Below the pieces are notes generated by a model, which was not told the DNA's origin, made no database searches, and saw only the letters and a program-made list of their open reading frames with translations. Positions 62,042-64,000 of a DNA stretch of 64,000 bases are shown here, in pieces. Source of the DNA: Takashimella koratensis (taxonomy: Eukaryota; Basidiomycota; Tremellomycetes; Trichosporonales; Tetragoniomycetaceae); the NCBI GenBank assembly GCA_003116875.1, contig BCKT01000010.1:62001-126000 (forward strand), written 5' to 3'. The position numbers were made by a program, and so were the translations under genes. Position 1 is the first letter of the stretch; each line of letters begins with the position of its first letter.

Positions 62042-62323
62042 TTTGGGTGTAGGTTGGTATGGGGTGGGGTGGGGGAAGTGGAAGATGGATGAGGGAGATG
62101 TCGGCTGATAAAAATTTGTGAAAACCTTATGAACCGGTGGGCAAGAATCAACAAAAATATTTCCAAAATCAAAAAAAATAAAAAATTGCTGGATACATCC
62201 GGCTCATGGGTCATCGCCTGACCGGTTCAGGGTCAGGTGCAGATTTTATATCGCCGACAGCTACCTCCAGGCGGGCGGTTCTATATCGCCGAGCGTGGCA
62301 CCCTCTTCCCGCTCCTATGCACC
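62042..62323. other. spacer NSR1 / SHR3
   Basis: A/T-rich block at 62150-62185 in the NSR1 promoter. No gene. Confidence 0.5.
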
Positions 62324-63496
62324 CTAGATATCCTTCTTGGTCTCGGTCACCGTCCGGGCAGCCTCGTCCAGCGCCTTCTGCTCCCTCTCCTCCACCCGCC
62401 CAGCGTACTCCTGCCCAATCTGCATACCGAGCACACCCAGGAGAAGCAAACCGCACAGCGCGTTGCCAGCAGCAAGCACGCGGACAGCCTCGATCTTCTC
62501 ATCGTTGGTCGGCGCAATCTCGCGAGGGGGAGAAGGCGGGAGGATGGAGAACGCCGCGCTGACGGAGGACTCGGGGACTGGGAAGGTCAGCCATACATAA
62601 GGGTATAGACTCGATGAGATGAGATAGCCGGTACTCACGGAAGATGCGGAGGGACTGAAGGTGCACCGTGAGGTAGAGTACGATCGTCGCGAGCTGCAGC
62701 GCTGTAAAAATAGTCAGTTTGGCTACCGGGATTTTGCTTTTAGCCATCTGACTTACCAGCACTGGAGCCGTCAAAGAACATGGCGCTCTCGGTCCACCTG
62801 TGGAGCTTGACCAAGATTGCAACGAGCGGGAGGCCAAGAGCGACGTGGAACAGGGCCTGTAATGGTTAGCAAAAGTTCCAGGTCAGATGTTGGGTTCGCG
62901 GAAATTACGGTTGGGCAGGGGCTACTCTGTTCCGTATTCAAAGACTCGCAGCCCCCAGCCAATGAGTGAGCCCGCTAGCCAGCATCGGAACCGTATGGAC
63001 CCACTTTGACAGCGCCAGGGGCCTCCCACCACATCTGGTAGAACGTATAAGCGTTCTCGAGCGCCTGGTCGGTGACTGGGCGGTAGAGCAGGGGGATGTC
63101 AACCTGCAGTGATGACACGAGGCGAGGTGAGGAGAGATATGTTTCAGTTGGAGGTTCTCGGGAGACAGGAGTAGAGGATATGACGGATTGTGTCGTCGTG
63201 TCGTTGACAAAGGTGACGAGACGACAAGATGAGTTGAGACGGGAAGCGAGGGAGGAAGGGAGACAGTGTCAGCGAAGGATCCGTAGGCCGGTGAATGAGG
63301 GTTGGAGATGAATCAGAAAGAGTTGCGAGATGCAAAGTCTCGGCGCAAGAGTGAGAGCGAGAAAAGTGAGGTACAGGTGAGAGAGGGGGGGTGAGAGGGA
63401 GCGGAAGGGAGGGAGATGACGTACCACCTGGGAGACAAAGACCATACCGAGGAGGAAGGCCGACGAGCCGATGACAATGTTGCTTGCGAGACTCAT
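62324..63496 (-). CDS. SHR3: SHR3-type ER chaperone for amino-acid permeases
   Basis: ER membrane protein that helps amino-acid permeases fold and leave the ER. Exon 1 63496-63428 codes a first TM helix (NIVIGSSAFLLGMVFVSQ). Exon 2 63103-63005 has VDIPLLYRPVTDQALENAYT and FYQMWWEAPGAVK. Then come ALFHVALGLPLVAILVKLHR (TM2), a split TM3 around LQLATIVLYLTVHLQSL, and a last exon with NDEKIEAVRVLAAGN and LCGLLLLGVLGMQIGQEYAG (TM4), ending with a charged Glu/Lys tail at TAG 62326-62324. Topology and the NAYTFYQ..WW segment match Shr3. The first donor GTGGTA is weak. Confidence 0.85.
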
Positions 63497-64000
63497 AGTT
63501 AGGTTGGTTGGATGGTAGTTGAACAACGATGAAGATGTGGATGTGGATGGGGATGGGGATGAAGGAGAGAGAAGAGAGGAGTAGGGACAAGTGGAGTAGA
63601 CGAAAGGGGTTATCCTTATCTCTACAGACACAACCCACGCGGAAGGACCCTTGGGCGACGGCAAGCCAACGCCACTAAAGGAGGGGAAGAAATAAATAAC
63701 CTTTAATTAGCAACCAAACCTCCACTTTGGGTGTCCACAAGCTGGACGAGCGTCGATCAATGTGTACGCTGGGCGAGTGACACCCTTGACTGGTTGGAAT
63801 CCACTCTTCACCACTCCATCTTCACCCTCAACCCCATTCTCTTCTCAACTCACCACTCAATCTTCGACCTCATACCCTCTCCATCCCCTTCTCCCTTCTC
63901 CTTCTCTCCCTTCTCCTTCTTTCCTCTCTCTTGACACCTCGTCTTGACGGGACGTCTTGTTTCTAGCCCACCCTACTCTCTCTTCCCCACCGTCCCTTTC
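63497..64000. other. upstream region of SHR3
   Basis: C/T-rich on the plus strand from about 63800. No gene supported before the window ends. Confidence 0.5.

Overview
The window looks like nuclear DNA from a basidiomycete fungus. Genes are dense on both strands, almost every housekeeping gene is split by many short introns (GTRNGT donors, GCTGAC or CTAAC branch sites a few bases before the AG), and leaders are C/T-rich. The proteins are typical fungal ones: fused PABA synthase, SHR3, WHI3, RRS1 and a GMN-type CorA channel. A yeast-like class such as Tremellomycetes is my guess, not something the sequence proves. There is one 100-N assembly gap, inside a poly-C run, at 45624-45723.

Layout. 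1-658 (-): 5-formyl-THF cyclo-ligase, cut by the window edge. 801-2638 (+): trypsin-like peptidase gene with several frame breaks. 2993-6758 (+): bifunctional PABA synthase. 7197-8425 (+): GFA/CENP-V-fold protein. 9427-13253 (-): MSH5, meiotic MutS homologue. 13788-16542 (-): poly(A) polymerase. 17252-20227 (-): two unknown reading frames, each with one in-frame TAG, and a smaller remnant between them. 21097-26821 (-): tandem pair of secreted GH5 endoglucanases. 27931-29179 (-): RRS1, divergent from the COX7a-like gene at 29454-30508 (+). 30907-35096 (+): CorA-type divalent cation channel, convergent with WHI3 (36163-39458, -). 41685-43417 (+): branched-chain aminotransferase. 44006-50364 (+): cluster of three intronless genes and a remnant of one unrecognised protein family, separated by poly-C tracts. 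51639-53239 (-): unknown one-pass membrane protein. 54190-56350 (+): steryl ester hydrolase-like lipase. 57122-57193 (-): tRNA-Met. 58345-58692 (+): possible small gene. 59619-63496 (-): centrin, nucleolin-like NSR1 and SHR3.

Functional links: the left 8 kb holds two folate genes (PABA synthesis and 5-formyl-THF recycling) and a protein of the formaldehyde-activating fold. The GH5 pair would attack plant beta-glucan outside the cell. Most other genes are core housekeeping functions: mRNA 3' ends, ribosome assembly, respiration, spindle pole body, permease folding.

The least ordinary parts are the intronless Ser/Arg-rich paralogue cluster at 44-50.4 kb and a distinct class of 31-37 nt introns seen in MSH5, the lipase and the membrane-protein gene.
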